Shown: piece after piece, positions 40,249 through 48,952 of the stretch
How positions within the stretch are numbered: the first letter of the stretch is position 1
Layout: each line of letters opens with the position of its first letter
Origin: Chthoniobacteraceae bacterium
GTDB taxonomy: Bacteria > Verrucomicrobiota > Verrucomicrobiia > Chthoniobacterales > Chthoniobacteraceae
Assembly (NCBI GenBank): GCA_947471505.1
Contig: CANIWM010000007.1
Coordinates: 1 to 64,000 of the forward strand
Length of the DNA stretch: 64,000 bases
Direction of reading: 5' to 3'
Notes under the pieces: model-generated
What the model saw: only the letters and a program-made list of their open reading frames with translations
The model's database searches: none
Told to the model about the DNA's origin: nothing
Translations under genes and position numbers: made by a program

Positions 40249-40367
40249 GGTTCAGGGTAAGTAGGTGTAGGTATAAATGCTACGGGCCACTGCGTTTATC
40301 GCCAATTCGTTACGGCGAACAGACAATTTCCATTCATCTCCAGTGTGGGACCCACTTCCCGGCACGC

Positions 40368-40406
40368 AAAAACGCCAGAGTGACCAATGCACTCTGGCGT
40401 TTTTTG
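40368..40406 (-). terminator. Hairpin terminator after cysK
   Basis: Stem AACGCCAGAGTG pairs with CACTCTGGCGTT around a 7-base loop, with T/A runs at both ends, so it can act on both strands. On the minus strand it is about 25 bases after the cysK stop. Positions 40249-40367 hold no gene I can support. Confidence 0.85.
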
Positions 40407-40430
40407 AAGTTCGATTTTGTCGGCTCTCGT

Positions 40431-41426
40431 CTAGCCGCCCACTTCTGCGCGGGCCTCGGCTGCGAGGGCGGTGGAGAGGTAGCGCTCGCCGGTCGAGCAG
40501 GCGATGGTGACGATGGTCTTGCCTTTGTTTTCGGGGCGCTTGGCGACTTGGATGGCGGCCCAGACGTTTGCTCCGGTGCTGATGCCGACGAGGATGCCCT
40601 CTTGTTTTGCGAGGCGACGGGCCATGGCAAATGCGTCGTCGTTCGTGACTTTCACGCACTCCACGATCTGCGGGTTTCCCGCGCTATCCTTGAGGTGCAG
40701 GTTGCCGGGGACGAAGCCTGCGCCGGTTCCTTGAATCTTGTGCGGGCCGGGCTTCACGGGTTCTCCGGCGAGCGTCTGGCTGATGACGGGCGAATCCATC
40801 GGCTCCACGGCGATGGCTTGGAAACTCGGCTTACGCGGCTTTAGCACCTCAGCGCAGCCGGTGATTGTGCCGCCCGTGCCGACTGCGGAGATGAGGATGT
40901 CCACCGCGCCGTCCGTGTCTTCCCAAATTTCCTCGGCAGTCGTCTTGCTGTGAATCGCGGGGTTTGCAGGGTTGTTAAACTGCTGCGGAATCCACGAGTT
41001 CGGCGTCTCTTTTGCAAGAGCTTCAGCCCTCGCGATAGCGCCTTTCATCCCTTCGGCACCGGGCGTGAGCACGAGCTTTGCGCCGAGCATGGCGAGGAGC
41101 GTGCGGCGCTCTAGCGACATCGTCTCGGGCATCGTGAGGATGAGCTTGTAGCCCTTCGCCGCCGCGACAAATGCCAGCGCGATACCAGTGTTGCCGCTTG
41201 TAGGCTCGATGATGGTGGTATCCTTTTTCAAGATGCCGCTTTTCTCCGCGTCCTCGATCATCGCAGCACCGATCCGGTCCTTCACGGAGCCAAGCGGGTT
41301 AAAGAATTCGCACTTCAGCGCGATGGTCGTGCTGGCATCCACGCCCTCTTCGGCGGTGATGCGGTTCAGTTTCACCAGTGGCGTGCGGCCAACGGTCTCG
41401 ATGATGTTGTTGTAGATTTTGCTCAT
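40431..41426 (-). CDS. cysK: Cysteine synthase A (O-acetylserine sulfhydrylase)
   Basis: 331 residues. PLP lysine K49 in [21 protein letters not shown] substrate loop; GTGGTITG phosphate-binding loop; [11 protein letters not shown] near the C terminus. Uses O-acetylserine and sulfide, the product of the CysI step encoded at 27.3 kb. The chain is full length. Single gene with its own terminator. Confidence 0.92.
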   Translation of the reverse strand: MSKIYNNIIETVGRTPLVKLNRITAEEGVDASTTIALKCEFFNPLGSVKDRIGAAMIEDAEKSGILKKDTTIIEPTSGNTGIALAFVAAAKGYKLILTMPETMSLERRTLLAMLGAKLVLTPGAEGMKGAIARAEALAKETPNSWIPQQFNNPANPAIHSKTTAEEIWEDTDGAVDILISAVGTGGTITGCAEVLKPRKPSFQAIAVEPMDSPVISQTLAGEPVKPGPHKIQGTGAGFVPGNLHLKDSAGNPQIVECVKVTNDDAFAMARRLAKQEGILVGISTGANVWAAIQVAKRPENKGKTIVTIACSTGERYLSTALAAEARAEVGG

Positions 41427-41481
41427 AAAGGTTGCGGGCGTCCTTTAGCCAGCGATTGGCACTGCTGGCAAGGAAATGGAA

Positions 41482-42756
41482 TTATTTCAGCCAGCGGTCC
41501 GCGTAGTCGAGCCATGTCTTCCAGTCGGCGGTTGTCATGGAGTGTTTGCCGGGGCGGATGTAGTAGCCGATGCGCTGGTTGAGGAGTTCGTTGATCGCGG
41601 GGCGAGTGGTGGGGAGTTTCGGCACTTCGCCGAAAAGGGCGTAGGCCGGGGCGGCGGCGGCGATGAGGGAGAATTGGCCTTCAGGGTTGGCCCACAGGTC
41701 TTCTTCAGCGTTGCTGAGGAGGACGGGGCGCGGCGCGCAGAGGGCGATGAGGCAGTGTTGATCGAAGGGGAGTTTCGCCGGATTTTCCACGAAGCCTTTG
41801 AAGTTCTCGCAGAACCAATGCGGGAAGGATTTGTTGATGACGGCTATCGTCTCCGCCTTGGGGCGTCCGTTGCTTTGCGGCGCGGCCATTTCTGCGGAGA
41901 CGCGGCTGGGCCCGGTGCCGCCGCTGCCTGCTTGGCTGGGGATGGCGAGGGCGAAGCGCACGTCCATCGCGGCGGCGAGGAGAGCGGTCTTGCCGTTGCG
42001 CGAATGTCCGACGGTGGCGACGCGCTGTGCGTCTATCTCCGGCACGGTGGCGACGTAGTCGAGCATCCGCGAGAAACCCCACGCCCAGGCTGCGATGGTC
42101 GCGGTATCCGTCGCGCCGCGCGGGGCGTCATTGCCACGGATACGGGCCAGCGCCACTTCCCCGAGCGCCTTATCGTCGGGCACCACATCGGCGCTGAAAA
42201 ACGTGGCGACGGCATACCCACGGTCAATGCTCTGCTCCAGCGCCCACACTTCCTTTTCCTTGCCGCGCCCGGCGTCGGCGGCGCGGTTGGGCTCTGCGCC
42301 GGGGAACTTGTCGCCCACCCAGCCTTTGGGGAGCGCGATGGCTGCGTCGTCGAGGAGTTGGTAGTTGCCGTGGAAGTTCATGCCGAGGAAGCACGCCGCT
42401 GGTTTCTCGCGGCGATTCGGGAAAACGATCATCAGGTGGACAGGCGCGGCCAACCCGCAATCCACCTCCACTTCGCGAAGCGTGGCCTTGCCAGCGAACG
42501 CAGCTTTATCCTCGCGCAGCAGCTTGCCGCTCACGGGCTTCGTGGCGGGATTCGCACCATACATGTAGTTTTGGAAAAGAGCGCGCAGCTCCGGCGCACG
42601 CATCGTATTCCACTCGGCAAGCGTGGTGATTTTTGTGCCATCGCGCATAGCGAGGACATCGGGAAAGGCGGGATTTTCCGGCAGTTCGGACGGAGCAGGA
42701 AGTTCAGCGGCGAAAGAAGCGACAGTCATGAGTGTTGCGAGAAGAAGCGGTTTCAT
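41482..42756 (-). CDS. CE15 glucuronoyl (4-O-methyl-glucuronoyl) esterase-like protein
   Basis: 424 residues from the ATG at 42754-42756 (signal peptide MKPLLLATLMTVASFA). CE15 marks: nucleophile elbow GHSRNGK (Ser near 252, where fungal enzymes have GCSRxGK), SQAGSGGTG, the FPHWFCENF segment, ALCAPRPVLL and a late His in RPGKHSMTTADW. CE15 esterases split lignin-glucuronoxylan ester links, matching the xylan-related genes at 1.7-8 kb. An upstream in-frame ATG would add 44 residues ahead of the signal peptide and is rejected. Confidence 0.8.
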   Translation of the reverse strand: MKPLLLATLMTVASFAAELPAPSELPENPAFPDVLAMRDGTKITTLAEWNTMRAPELRALFQNYMYGANPATKPVSGKLLREDKAAFAGKATLREVEVDCGLAAPVHLMIVFPNRREKPAACFLGMNFHGNYQLLDDAAIALPKGWVGDKFPGAEPNRAADAGRGKEKEVWALEQSIDRGYAVATFFSADVVPDDKALGEVALARIRGNDAPRGATDTATIAAWAWGFSRMLDYVATVPEIDAQRVATVGHSRNGKTALLAAAMDVRFALAIPSQAGSGGTGPSRVSAEMAAPQSNGRPKAETIAVINKSFPHWFCENFKGFVENPAKLPFDQHCLIALCAPRPVLLSNAEEDLWANPEGQFSLIAAAAPAYALFGEVPKLPTTRPAINELLNQRIGYYIRPGKHSMTTADWKTWLDYADRWLK

Positions 42757-42966
42757 CGCGTCGTGAATGCGCAAACGCGCCGCCCGTGGCAATGGCGGAA
42801 AAAGGGCGCGTCGCTTGTGCAATTCGTAAATTGTGATCGGTCTCAAGCACGGGAATGATGTATGACCGGCGGAAATGCGGACACGCACGCCCGCAACAAA
42901 TCACCAGTCACATCTATGAATCACACAAACCTACATCTCACGACGCGAGCGACGGGCCAGTAGCCG

Positions 42967-43836
42967 ATGATCGCAATCGGGATAGACATCGGCGGGACGC
43001 AGATTAAAGCGGCGGCGTTCACGGGCACGGGCGATGTGCTTTTTCAGCGCACGCTGCCGACAGACGGTGCGGGCGGGTTTGCGCTGAATGTGCTGGGGCT
43101 GGTGGCGGAGCTGGAGTCGCTGGCGGGGATAGCGGAGACGGTGGGCATCTCCGCGCCGGGGCTGGCGGACGATGAGGGCCGGACGATTGCGTATATGCCG
43201 GGGCGGATGGATGGCCTAGAGGGGCTCGACTGGTCGGCTTGGCTGGGGCGCGATGTGCAGGTGCTCAATGATGCGCACGCGGCGCTGCTCGGCGAGGTGT
43301 GGCAGGGCGCAGCGCGCGGATTGCAGCACGCGATTTTACTGACGCTCGGCACGGGTGTAGGCGGCGCGATTTGGTCCGAAGGCCGACTGCTGCGCGGGCG
43401 CTGTGGGCGGGCGGGGCACGTCGGCCACATGAGCCTGAATCCTTACGGGAGGCCGACCATCGCACGAACGCCGGGCGGGCTGGAGGATTGGATCGGGAAC
43501 CACAATATCCTCGAACGGAGCGACGGACGCTTCAACACCACCCACGAACTCGTCGCGTCATACAATGCAGGCGATACTTTCGCCGCAGAGGTGTGGCTGA
43601 AGAGCCTCCGCGCGCTCGGCTGCGCGGTGGCTTCTCTCGTGAACGTCGTGGACCCGGAGGCGGTCATCATCGGCGGCGGCATCGCCAAAGCGGGGCCCGC
43701 GCTGTTTGGCCCGCTGCAAGACGTGCTGGACGAAGTCGAGTGGCGACCCGGCGGCGCGCAGGTCAAGCTGCTCTCCGCGCTGCTCGGGGAATGGGCGGGG
43801 ACTTACGGCGCGGCGTGGCGAGGGATGCTCGGGTAG
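42967..43836 (+). CDS. ROK-family sugar kinase-like protein
   Basis: 289 residues. ATP-binding DIGGTQIK at 7-14, GISAPGL, VLNDAHAALLGE with the likely catalytic Asp, LTLGTGVGGAIW, EAVIIGGGIA. The cysteine-rich CxCGxxGCxE zinc motif of most ROK proteins is missing: after GHVGHMSLNPYG the sequence goes to GGLEDWIGNHN. This is seen in some ROK kinases, so glucokinase-like activity is possible but the sugar is uncertain. Stands alone between divergent and convergent genes. Confidence 0.75.
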   Translation: MIAIGIDIGGTQIKAAAFTGTGDVLFQRTLPTDGAGGFALNVLGLVAELESLAGIAETVGISAPGLADDEGRTIAYMPGRMDGLEGLDWSAWLGRDVQVLNDAHAALLGEVWQGAARGLQHAILLTLGTGVGGAIWSEGRLLRGRCGRAGHVGHMSLNPYGRPTIARTPGGLEDWIGNHNILERSDGRFNTTHELVASYNAGDTFAAEVWLKSLRALGCAVASLVNVVDPEAVIIGGGIAKAGPALFGPLQDVLDEVEWRPGGAQVKLLSALLGEWAGTYGAAWRGMLG

Positions 43837-43837
43837 C

Positions 43838-44242
43838 TCACACTTCGTTCAAAACAATCGTCCCCTCGGCGACGACTCGCTCCCCGACTAAAGCCTGCAC
43901 TTCAAACTGCCAGAGCGGCCCGAATGCACCGAGCTTGCGCGCTTTGAGCGAGATGACTTCCTCCGGCAGCGCCGCGCCGGGGAACTTCATGGCGCGAATC
44001 GCCGAAAGCAAAAACGAGCGCCCCGGCTGCGCGGCTGCGATGCCGGCGGTCTGCGCCAGCGCCTCCGCGAGGATGACGCCGGGGACGATGGGTCGTCCGG
44101 GAAAATGCCCGACGAAAAACGGCGTGGACGCTGCGAAGACTTTGCGAGCCTCGGCAGATTCACCGGGAGTGTGAGCAGTGACTTCGTCTATAAAAATGAA
44201 CGGCTCCCGATGCGGCAACCCGAGCGCGATAGGGTCACTCAT
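43838..44242 (-). CDS. FabZ/FabA-like hot-dog 3-hydroxyacyl-ACP dehydratase
   Basis: 134 residues from the ATG at 44240-44242, which overlaps the lipoprotein gene stop (ATGA). Hot-dog fold marks LPHREPFIFIDEV and FFVGHFPGRPIVPGVILAEALAQTAG, containing the FabZ-type His and Glu. Likely dehydrates 3-hydroxyacyl-ACP in fatty acid or related acyl-chain synthesis; the small operon with a lipoprotein does not say which chain. Length is slightly short of the usual 145-150. Confidence 0.75.
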   Translation of the reverse strand: MSDPIALGLPHREPFIFIDEVTAHTPGESAEARKVFAASTPFFVGHFPGRPIVPGVILAEALAQTAGIAAAQPGRSFLLSAIRAMKFPGAALPEEVISLKARKLGAFGPLWQFEVQALVGERVVAEGTIVLNEV

Positions 44243-44709
44243 TGCTGCTGCGGCGGTGGAGCTGGGACGAAATACGCAAATCGCCACGAGCCGTTGTTCA
44301 TCGCGATGCCCGCACGATAGCCGTTATAGTTTGCGTCTTGGACGACTTGAGGCGGCACAACCATGTAACCATCGTTCTCACTCCACGGCTCGGAGAGAAG
44401 CGCGCTCAGCCGCGGCCAGAGATCGTTTTCATCCCAATAGGAAAACGCAGATTCCCCCTCCGGCGTCGCATCCCAGCGGTAGCCAAAGTCAGGCGTCATC
44501 ATCGTGCTGAGCATCTCCAAGTCATGCGTTGCGACGGCCGTTTTCAAGCGCCCCACAAAGCCTTGAAACGTCACGTCGCCCGCTGGGTTTCGCGAGGGAA
44601 TGGAAGCGGCGGGTTTCTTTCCCTGTGCTTTCGCCGATTTTTTATCGGTCGCCGGGCAGCCTGCGAGAAATGCGACGCTGAGCAAGGAGGCGAGGATTTT
44701 GAAGTTCAT
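44239..44709 (-). CDS. Small lipoprotein, unknown
   Basis: 156 residues. Signal peptide with lipobox LAGC (ASLLSVAFLAGCPATD). Then a Lys/Ala linker and an acidic domain of about 110 residues (VATHDLEMLSTMMTPDFGYRW), which has the look of a SnoaL/NTF2-like fold: short helix with HDLEML, then beta strands ending in WRFAYFV. No function assigned. Translationally coupled to the FabZ-like gene. Confidence 0.65.
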   Translation of the reverse strand: MNFKILASLLSVAFLAGCPATDKKSAKAQGKKPAASIPSRNPAGDVTFQGFVGRLKTAVATHDLEMLSTMMTPDFGYRWDATPEGESAFSYWDENDLWPRLSALLSEPWSENDGYMVVPPQVVQDANYNGYRAGIAMNNGSWRFAYFVPAPPPQQQ

Positions 44710-44761
44710 GTAGCGGGCAACTAGCGCCCTTTCGCGCCCGCCTGCAAGCGTGCAATCGCCG

Positions 44762-45211
44762 TCAGGATTTGATCCTGCTCTCGAACCCGGAAAATTCGAC
44801 GCTGCTGATCAAGTCGCGCTCCAGCAAGGCACGGAGGATTTCGAGCCGCAGGGATGGGCTGATCTGCTCCCCTTCAGCGCGAGAGTGCACCGCGAGTCCC
44901 GCGAAGATACAGAGCACCGCTACATCTGCCGCCAATGCCAGCATCGACGTATCATTGCCTGTCATCCACGTCGCTAGAACGCCGACGATCAGCGACGCGG
45001 GGAGAGCGAAAAAAAGCCACTTGCGCCACGGTCTCCTAGATTTCTCAAAAAGGTTTTCCAGACGTTCCGCTCGGGAAATGGCGTAGTCCTCATCTTCCAC
45101 CAACCCTCCGGATCGGAGTTCCGAAAGCTCCTGAAGCCACGTCACATAGTACGCGAGAGATCGCGCTCCGTGCGGAGCGATCTCTTTTGTAGTGGCGTTC
45201 GGTGAGTTCAT
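44762..45211 (-). CDS. Small two-TM membrane protein, unknown
   Basis: 149 residues. The N-terminal part YYVTWLQELSELRSGGLVEDEDYAISRAERLENL resembles a SHOCT-like or other short helical motif. Two membrane segments follow (WLFFALPASLIVGVLATWM; MLALAADVAVLCIFAGLAV), then a charged tail with LRLEILRALLERDLIS. No close family recognised. Same strand as the lipoprotein gene, 52 bases apart. Confidence 0.55.
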   Translation of the reverse strand: MNSPNATTKEIAPHGARSLAYYVTWLQELSELRSGGLVEDEDYAISRAERLENLFEKSRRPWRKWLFFALPASLIVGVLATWMTGNDTSMLALAADVAVLCIFAGLAVHSRAEGEQISPSLRLEILRALLERDLISSVEFSGFESRIKS

Positions 45212-45261
45212 GAGAGCTTCACCGTTTAGCGATTCCCGTGCCCCTGCCCCGCCAATGTCCC

Positions 45262-46743
45262 TTACAGCTTCCGCCAGCGGATGTTCTTATACGCGCCCGT
45301 CGTGCGCCACGTCGCGAGGCCGAAGGGTTTGGAGATTTCGATTTCGCCTGCGCGCATCCCGAGGGTTTTGCCTTCGAGGTCGAGGTTCACCATCTTCTCG
45401 TTGTCGATGGTGATTTCCAGTTTGGCCTTCGTCACCTTCACGCGAACGGCGTACCATTGGCCGTTCTTGTAGTTCTTAAACTGCGTCGTCTCATTCTCGC
45501 TGGCATTCTCGCCGCCGACGCAGGAGATGCCGGTGACGGTCCCGCCCCAGCCGCCTGCGACAAAGGTGACGTGCTTATCGCCGATGGGAAATGTGAGACC
45601 GACAAAGAAGTCGTCGCCCAGCACTCGCATGGCGTCGAAGGCCACTTCGTAGTCCATCGTCGCGGGCGCTTTTTCGAGGTTCACGCCGGTGATGTCTCCG
45701 CCTTGCGGGAGGATGAGTTGGCCGTCCTTCACTACCACGTCGGCCTTGCCCGCAAAGTCCGTCGCTTTCCACTGCCCGAGCGCCTTGCCGTCGAACAGCG
45801 GCTGCCAATTTTCCTGCGCCGCAGCGGGTGCGCCACCGGCCAGCATGGGGCGCAGTTTCGCCAGCGTCGCGGGAACGGCCAGCCACGGGTCCAGCTTCTC
45901 CTCAAACTCCAGCGTCACCCATCCTTGATAGTTCGCGGCCTTGAGGATGTTCACGAATTTCTCCATGTCCGCGTGCGTCTTTTCTTTCGCGCCGCGCAGT
46001 TGGATTTCCGTCTTAATCTGCACGTTCACCGCGTACGGCGCGCACTTGGCGAAGTCGGCATACGGGTCGTCGGTGTGGAAGTTCCCGCTGTCGAGATTGA
46101 TGCCCACCCACGGCGACTTCACGGCCTTGATGATGTCTATGAGGTCGTCGGCTTCGGCGACGATGCCGTGGTGGTTTTCGATGCCGAGGAAAATGCCGCG
46201 CTTGCCCGCATACTCCGCGCATTCTTCGAGCTGGGCGATGCAGTCGCGCTTCGCCACTTCCAGCGTCCCGCCCTTCGGCACCGCGCCTGCAAAGACACGG
46301 ATGTGCGGTGCACCCATGAGCACGGCCTTATCAATCCACTCCTTCACATACGCCGTCTGTTTGTCGCGCTCCGGCCCAGCGGGATTCGTGAACGTGTTCC
46401 CCACGCTCGTGCCGCTGATGCTCACGCCGCGCAAATGCGCCTGCCGCCGGATGGCGAGCAGTTGCGTATCCGAGACATCCTTGGGGAAGTAATAGCTCGT
46501 CAGCTCCGCACCATCCACGCCCCACGCGGCACAGTGATCTATAAACGCCTCCATCGTCAGCGTGCGCTCGCCCTCCACCGGCTCCTGCTTCGACGAAGAG
46601 TGCATCATGTGATCGCGAAACGAATACGCCGCCAGCCCCAGCCGCAGCCGAGGCCCGCTGCGCGCAAACGGCTCCACCGTGCGAGCAAACGGCGCGAGCA
46701 GACTGGTGGCGATAGTGGTGTGGATAAAGTGGCGACGGTTCAT
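45262..46743 (-). CDS. TIM-barrel sugar isomerase/epimerase-like domain fused to DUF1080
   Basis: 493 residues from the ATG at 46741-46743 (NRRHFIHTTIATSLLAPFA, a Tat-like signal). Residues about 35-300: AP endonuclease/xylose-isomerase-like TIM barrel (LGLAAYSFRDHMM, FLGIENHHG, GINLDSGNFH, TLEFEEKLDPW). Residues about 310-493: DUF1080/PF06439, the 3-keto-disaccharide hydrolase fold (NWQPLFDGKALGQWKATDF ... YKNIRWRKL). DUF1080 enzymes cleave 3-keto-glycosides; TIM-barrel partners of this type isomerise 3-keto sugars. The fusion places two steps of a 3-keto-sugar route in one exported protein. Confidence 0.8.
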   Translation of the reverse strand: MNRRHFIHTTIATSLLAPFARTVEPFARSGPRLRLGLAAYSFRDHMMHSSSKQEPVEGERTLTMEAFIDHCAAWGVDGAELTSYYFPKDVSDTQLLAIRRQAHLRGVSISGTSVGNTFTNPAGPERDKQTAYVKEWIDKAVLMGAPHIRVFAGAVPKGGTLEVAKRDCIAQLEECAEYAGKRGIFLGIENHHGIVAEADDLIDIIKAVKSPWVGINLDSGNFHTDDPYADFAKCAPYAVNVQIKTEIQLRGAKEKTHADMEKFVNILKAANYQGWVTLEFEEKLDPWLAVPATLAKLRPMLAGGAPAAAQENWQPLFDGKALGQWKATDFAGKADVVVKDGQLILPQGGDITGVNLEKAPATMDYEVAFDAMRVLGDDFFVGLTFPIGDKHVTFVAGGWGGTVTGISCVGGENASENETTQFKNYKNGQWYAVRVKVTKAKLEITIDNEKMVNLDLEGKTLGMRAGEIEISKPFGLATWRTTGAYKNIRWRKL

Positions 46744-46831
46744 AACCGCGCGACCAAAGCGCAAACGCACGGGCGCTGCCAGCATTTCTAGCGTCCATCG
46801 GCTGTGAGGCTGATCATAAGCTCGGAGAGCA

Positions 46832-47563
46832 TCATGTTGCCGCGTTTAGCAGACTGAACAGCGCCTTAAATGGCTGCTCCTTACGCCCCGGCCCGTTGAG
46901 GAAATAATCTGCTACATCGGGTTGAAATGGCTGTTTTCGCCATTTGACGACGCGACTCTTGGCTGCCGATACCGTCAACTCGTTCGCTTTTACCAGTGCG
47001 ATGGTGTCTCCGACTTTTTCCTTGAGGTCGTCCATTCGACTACGGCGGGCTTCTTGGAGCGCCTGTCGGTCGAGCCCTATGATTTCTGCCGTTTTGATTC
47101 CGCGGAGGCAGTAATCATCGCGTTGAACGTCCCACGTCGGCGACAGATTCCCAAACTCGTCTATGTAAAAGTATCGCCAGACGTTTTCGTCGAGAGGGTT
47201 GATCAAAATCGCAGAATCATCCGCAGCAATGGGGAACTGATTTAACTTCGCGCGATTGCACGGGGTGCAAATCCAGAGGTAGTTCTTCCACGTCATCGCG
47301 TACTCGGGAAAGGAGGACTTTGGGCGGTAGTGTTCGACATCCGAAGACTCGCTGCCAGAGCAATACATGCAGCGCGCTCCCATCCCCGAGAGCTTTCCGA
47401 GAGCCGCTATAATGGGTTTGAACCAAGCCGCCGCACGCGAGTTGGCGTAGATTGTCTCTGCTTCTTCCTTTGGGGACGTGGAGCGAGTGATTTTCAGCGT
47501 CTCTTCGCCGAGTCGCCTTTCGAGAAGTGGAGAGAGTTTGGGCCGTTTGGGTAGTTGCCTCAT
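46832..47563 (-). CDS. HNH endonuclease of a Septu-like pair (PtuB-like)
   Basis: 243 residues. HNH site: CMYC (65-68), VEHYRPKS (His78) and CTPCNRAKLNQFP (C99, C102, N103), so the two CxxC pairs and the catalytic core are intact. Upstream on the minus strand, 10 bases away, lies an AAA-type ATPase, the order found in Septu systems (PtuA then PtuB) and in retron Ec78 effectors. The gene is visibly less GC-rich than its neighbours. No reverse transcriptase or retron RNA gene lies nearby. A stand-alone TIGR02646-like HNH protein would be the alternative. Confidence 0.75.
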   Translation of the reverse strand: MRQLPKRPKLSPLLERRLGEETLKITRSTSPKEEAETIYANSRAAAWFKPIIAALGKLSGMGARCMYCSGSESSDVEHYRPKSSFPEYAMTWKNYLWICTPCNRAKLNQFPIAADDSAILINPLDENVWRYFYIDEFGNLSPTWDVQRDDYCLRGIKTAEIIGLDRQALQEARRSRMDDLKEKVGDTIALVKANELTVSAAKSRVVKWRKQPFQPDVADYFLNGPGRKEQPFKALFSLLNAAT

Positions 47564-47573
47564 GTGCTATTCA

Positions 47574-48896
47574 CTAAAGCGTTGGCAGTGGCTCCAACTC
47601 GAATTCGAGCTGCTTTTTCAGCGCTTTGTAGTTCGCAGCTTCGTCTTTTTTGAGCGGCACTCCGGCGCGCTTCTTCGCATCCAGTTTCTTCCACACTTCG
47701 ATCTGTTGGTTGGCCCATTTCGAGCGCGTCGTCCTCAGTCCGAAGGCCACCCCGAGCAAGGTTTTCTCCGCACGGCCAAAACGGATTTTCAGAAACTCTT
47801 CCGATGTCACAGCACGCGGCTTCCTAGATACCTCATCTTGCAGAGGCAAAATAAACAAACCATTCGGGTCTGCTGCCTGTGCGATCAACGGACTGTGACT
47901 GCTGACCAAAAACTGGATCGCAGGAAAATGAGACTTCAGCCAATAGGGGATTTCTTTTTGCCATGCCGGATGCAGATGCGCTTCGATTTCGTCTATGATG
48001 ACAACTCCAGGCCTCGTCACGTAGGGCTTTCCTTCAGCGTCTTCGGCAAAAAGATTCTCCACTCCATAGACCTCATACATCCCGTGAATCAAATCAAGGA
48101 TCGTGGCGTAGATGCTCCGGCACCCATCGCTGATGTCTCGCATCGGTAGCTCTAGCCCTTGATGGTTATTTACGAAGACGTGATCCACTGTGATCCGGCT
48201 GATTGTCATCCCGTGCGGTAGCAATCCATCTCCCAGTAACGATTTCACACCTTCTAGGAATTGGGCTTGGTCAGAGTCCTGAGATTCTAACACACGCGAA
48301 TGCATCTTTTTTAGCCATTCCTCACTTTCGCTCAAAGCTGCATCTTCTCGAAACAACGTCACGAAGCGACTCTCGATTTCCTTACTCACCGCGTATCGCA
48401 TGGATTCGGAAGAACTACCCGTCAACCGACGCATCGGCCCGTATCCAGCGGAGAACCAACCGGAGGAATTTGGGTTCCAAGGACCACGTTCGGAAGTTTG
48501 AATTTTGGTCCCATTCGCGTTCCGAAGGTCGACCGCTCTAAACTGTGGGATTTCGTCCTCCTTCTCCGAAAACCACCGCACTCCTGCCGCAAATTCCTTT
48601 GTGAGTTTGCCGCCTTTCTTGAAGGTGTCGTGCGCTGGGTCACAAGTCAGCGTAGCCGCCGTAAACGCTTTTTTCTCCGACTTATGAATCCACCCCGCTG
48701 TCTGACCAAGGAGCTGCTTCCCCGATTCCGGCCCGAGCAATGCAAGCGCGATCCCTTTGAGCAAAGTGGACTTCCCCGAACTGTTCCCGCCGAGAAAAAC
48801 GGTCCATCCCGCAAATGTCCCATCCGGGCGTTTCAGGTCGAACTTCAATTCCTTAAAACTCTTGAGGTTCTCAAGGTGAATATCGGTGACATACAT
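47574..48896 (-). CDS. AAA-type ATPase of a Septu-like pair (PtuA-like)
   Basis: 440 residues, close to known PtuA sizes. Walker A GGNSSGKST at 36-44, a SAGYGPMRRL motif near 145, LPMRDISDGCRSIYATILDL (ABC signature-like), Walker B VVIIDEIEAHLHP near 295-307 and a D-loop/H-type SSHSPLIAQ. This is the OLD/PtuA-type AAA fold. In Septu the ATPase and HNH protein form a complex that degrades nucleic acid in infected cells. No TOPRIM domain follows, which argues against OLD or Gabija nucleases. Lower GC than surroundings suggests horizontal gain. Confidence 0.78.
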   Translation of the reverse strand: MYVTDIHLENLKSFKELKFDLKRPDGTFAGWTVFLGGNSSGKSTLLKGIALALLGPESGKQLLGQTAGWIHKSEKKAFTAATLTCDPAHDTFKKGGKLTKEFAAGVRWFSEKEDEIPQFRAVDLRNANGTKIQTSERGPWNPNSSGWFSAGYGPMRRLTGSSSESMRYAVSKEIESRFVTLFREDAALSESEEWLKKMHSRVLESQDSDQAQFLEGVKSLLGDGLLPHGMTISRITVDHVFVNNHQGLELPMRDISDGCRSIYATILDLIHGMYEVYGVENLFAEDAEGKPYVTRPGVVIIDEIEAHLHPAWQKEIPYWLKSHFPAIQFLVSSHSPLIAQAADPNGLFILPLQDEVSRKPRAVTSEEFLKIRFGRAEKTLLGVAFGLRTTRSKWANQQIEVWKKLDAKKRAGVPLKKDEAANYKALKKQLEFELEPLPTL

Positions 48897-48952
48897 GGAT
48901 TGGTGCTCTCATTCGATGGATGCAAAGGCGAGGAAATTTTGCGCGGCATCTG

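Noticed and set aside
40249-40367. tRNA or small RNA gene between cysK terminator and small membrane protein gene
   Set aside because: No cloverleaf or CCA end, and no structured core beyond the terminator.
41476-42858. 460-codon plus-strand frame opposite the CE15 gene
   Set aside because: Shadow of the CE15 coding strand; no motif, while the minus strand shows the esterase signature and a signal peptide.
45238-46791. 517-codon plus-strand frame opposite the TIM-barrel/DUF1080 gene
   Set aside because: Arg/His/Val-rich antisense shadow; the minus strand carries recognised domains.
46832-48896. Retron-type defence locus (HNH plus ATPase effectors)
   Set aside because: No reverse transcriptase gene or msr/msd-like RNA found within several kb on either side, so a plain Septu-like pair fits better.
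47574-48896. OLD-family or Gabija nuclease
   Set aside because: No TOPRIM domain after the ATPase; the chain ends at 440 residues and the partner is an HNH protein, not a UvrD-like helicase.
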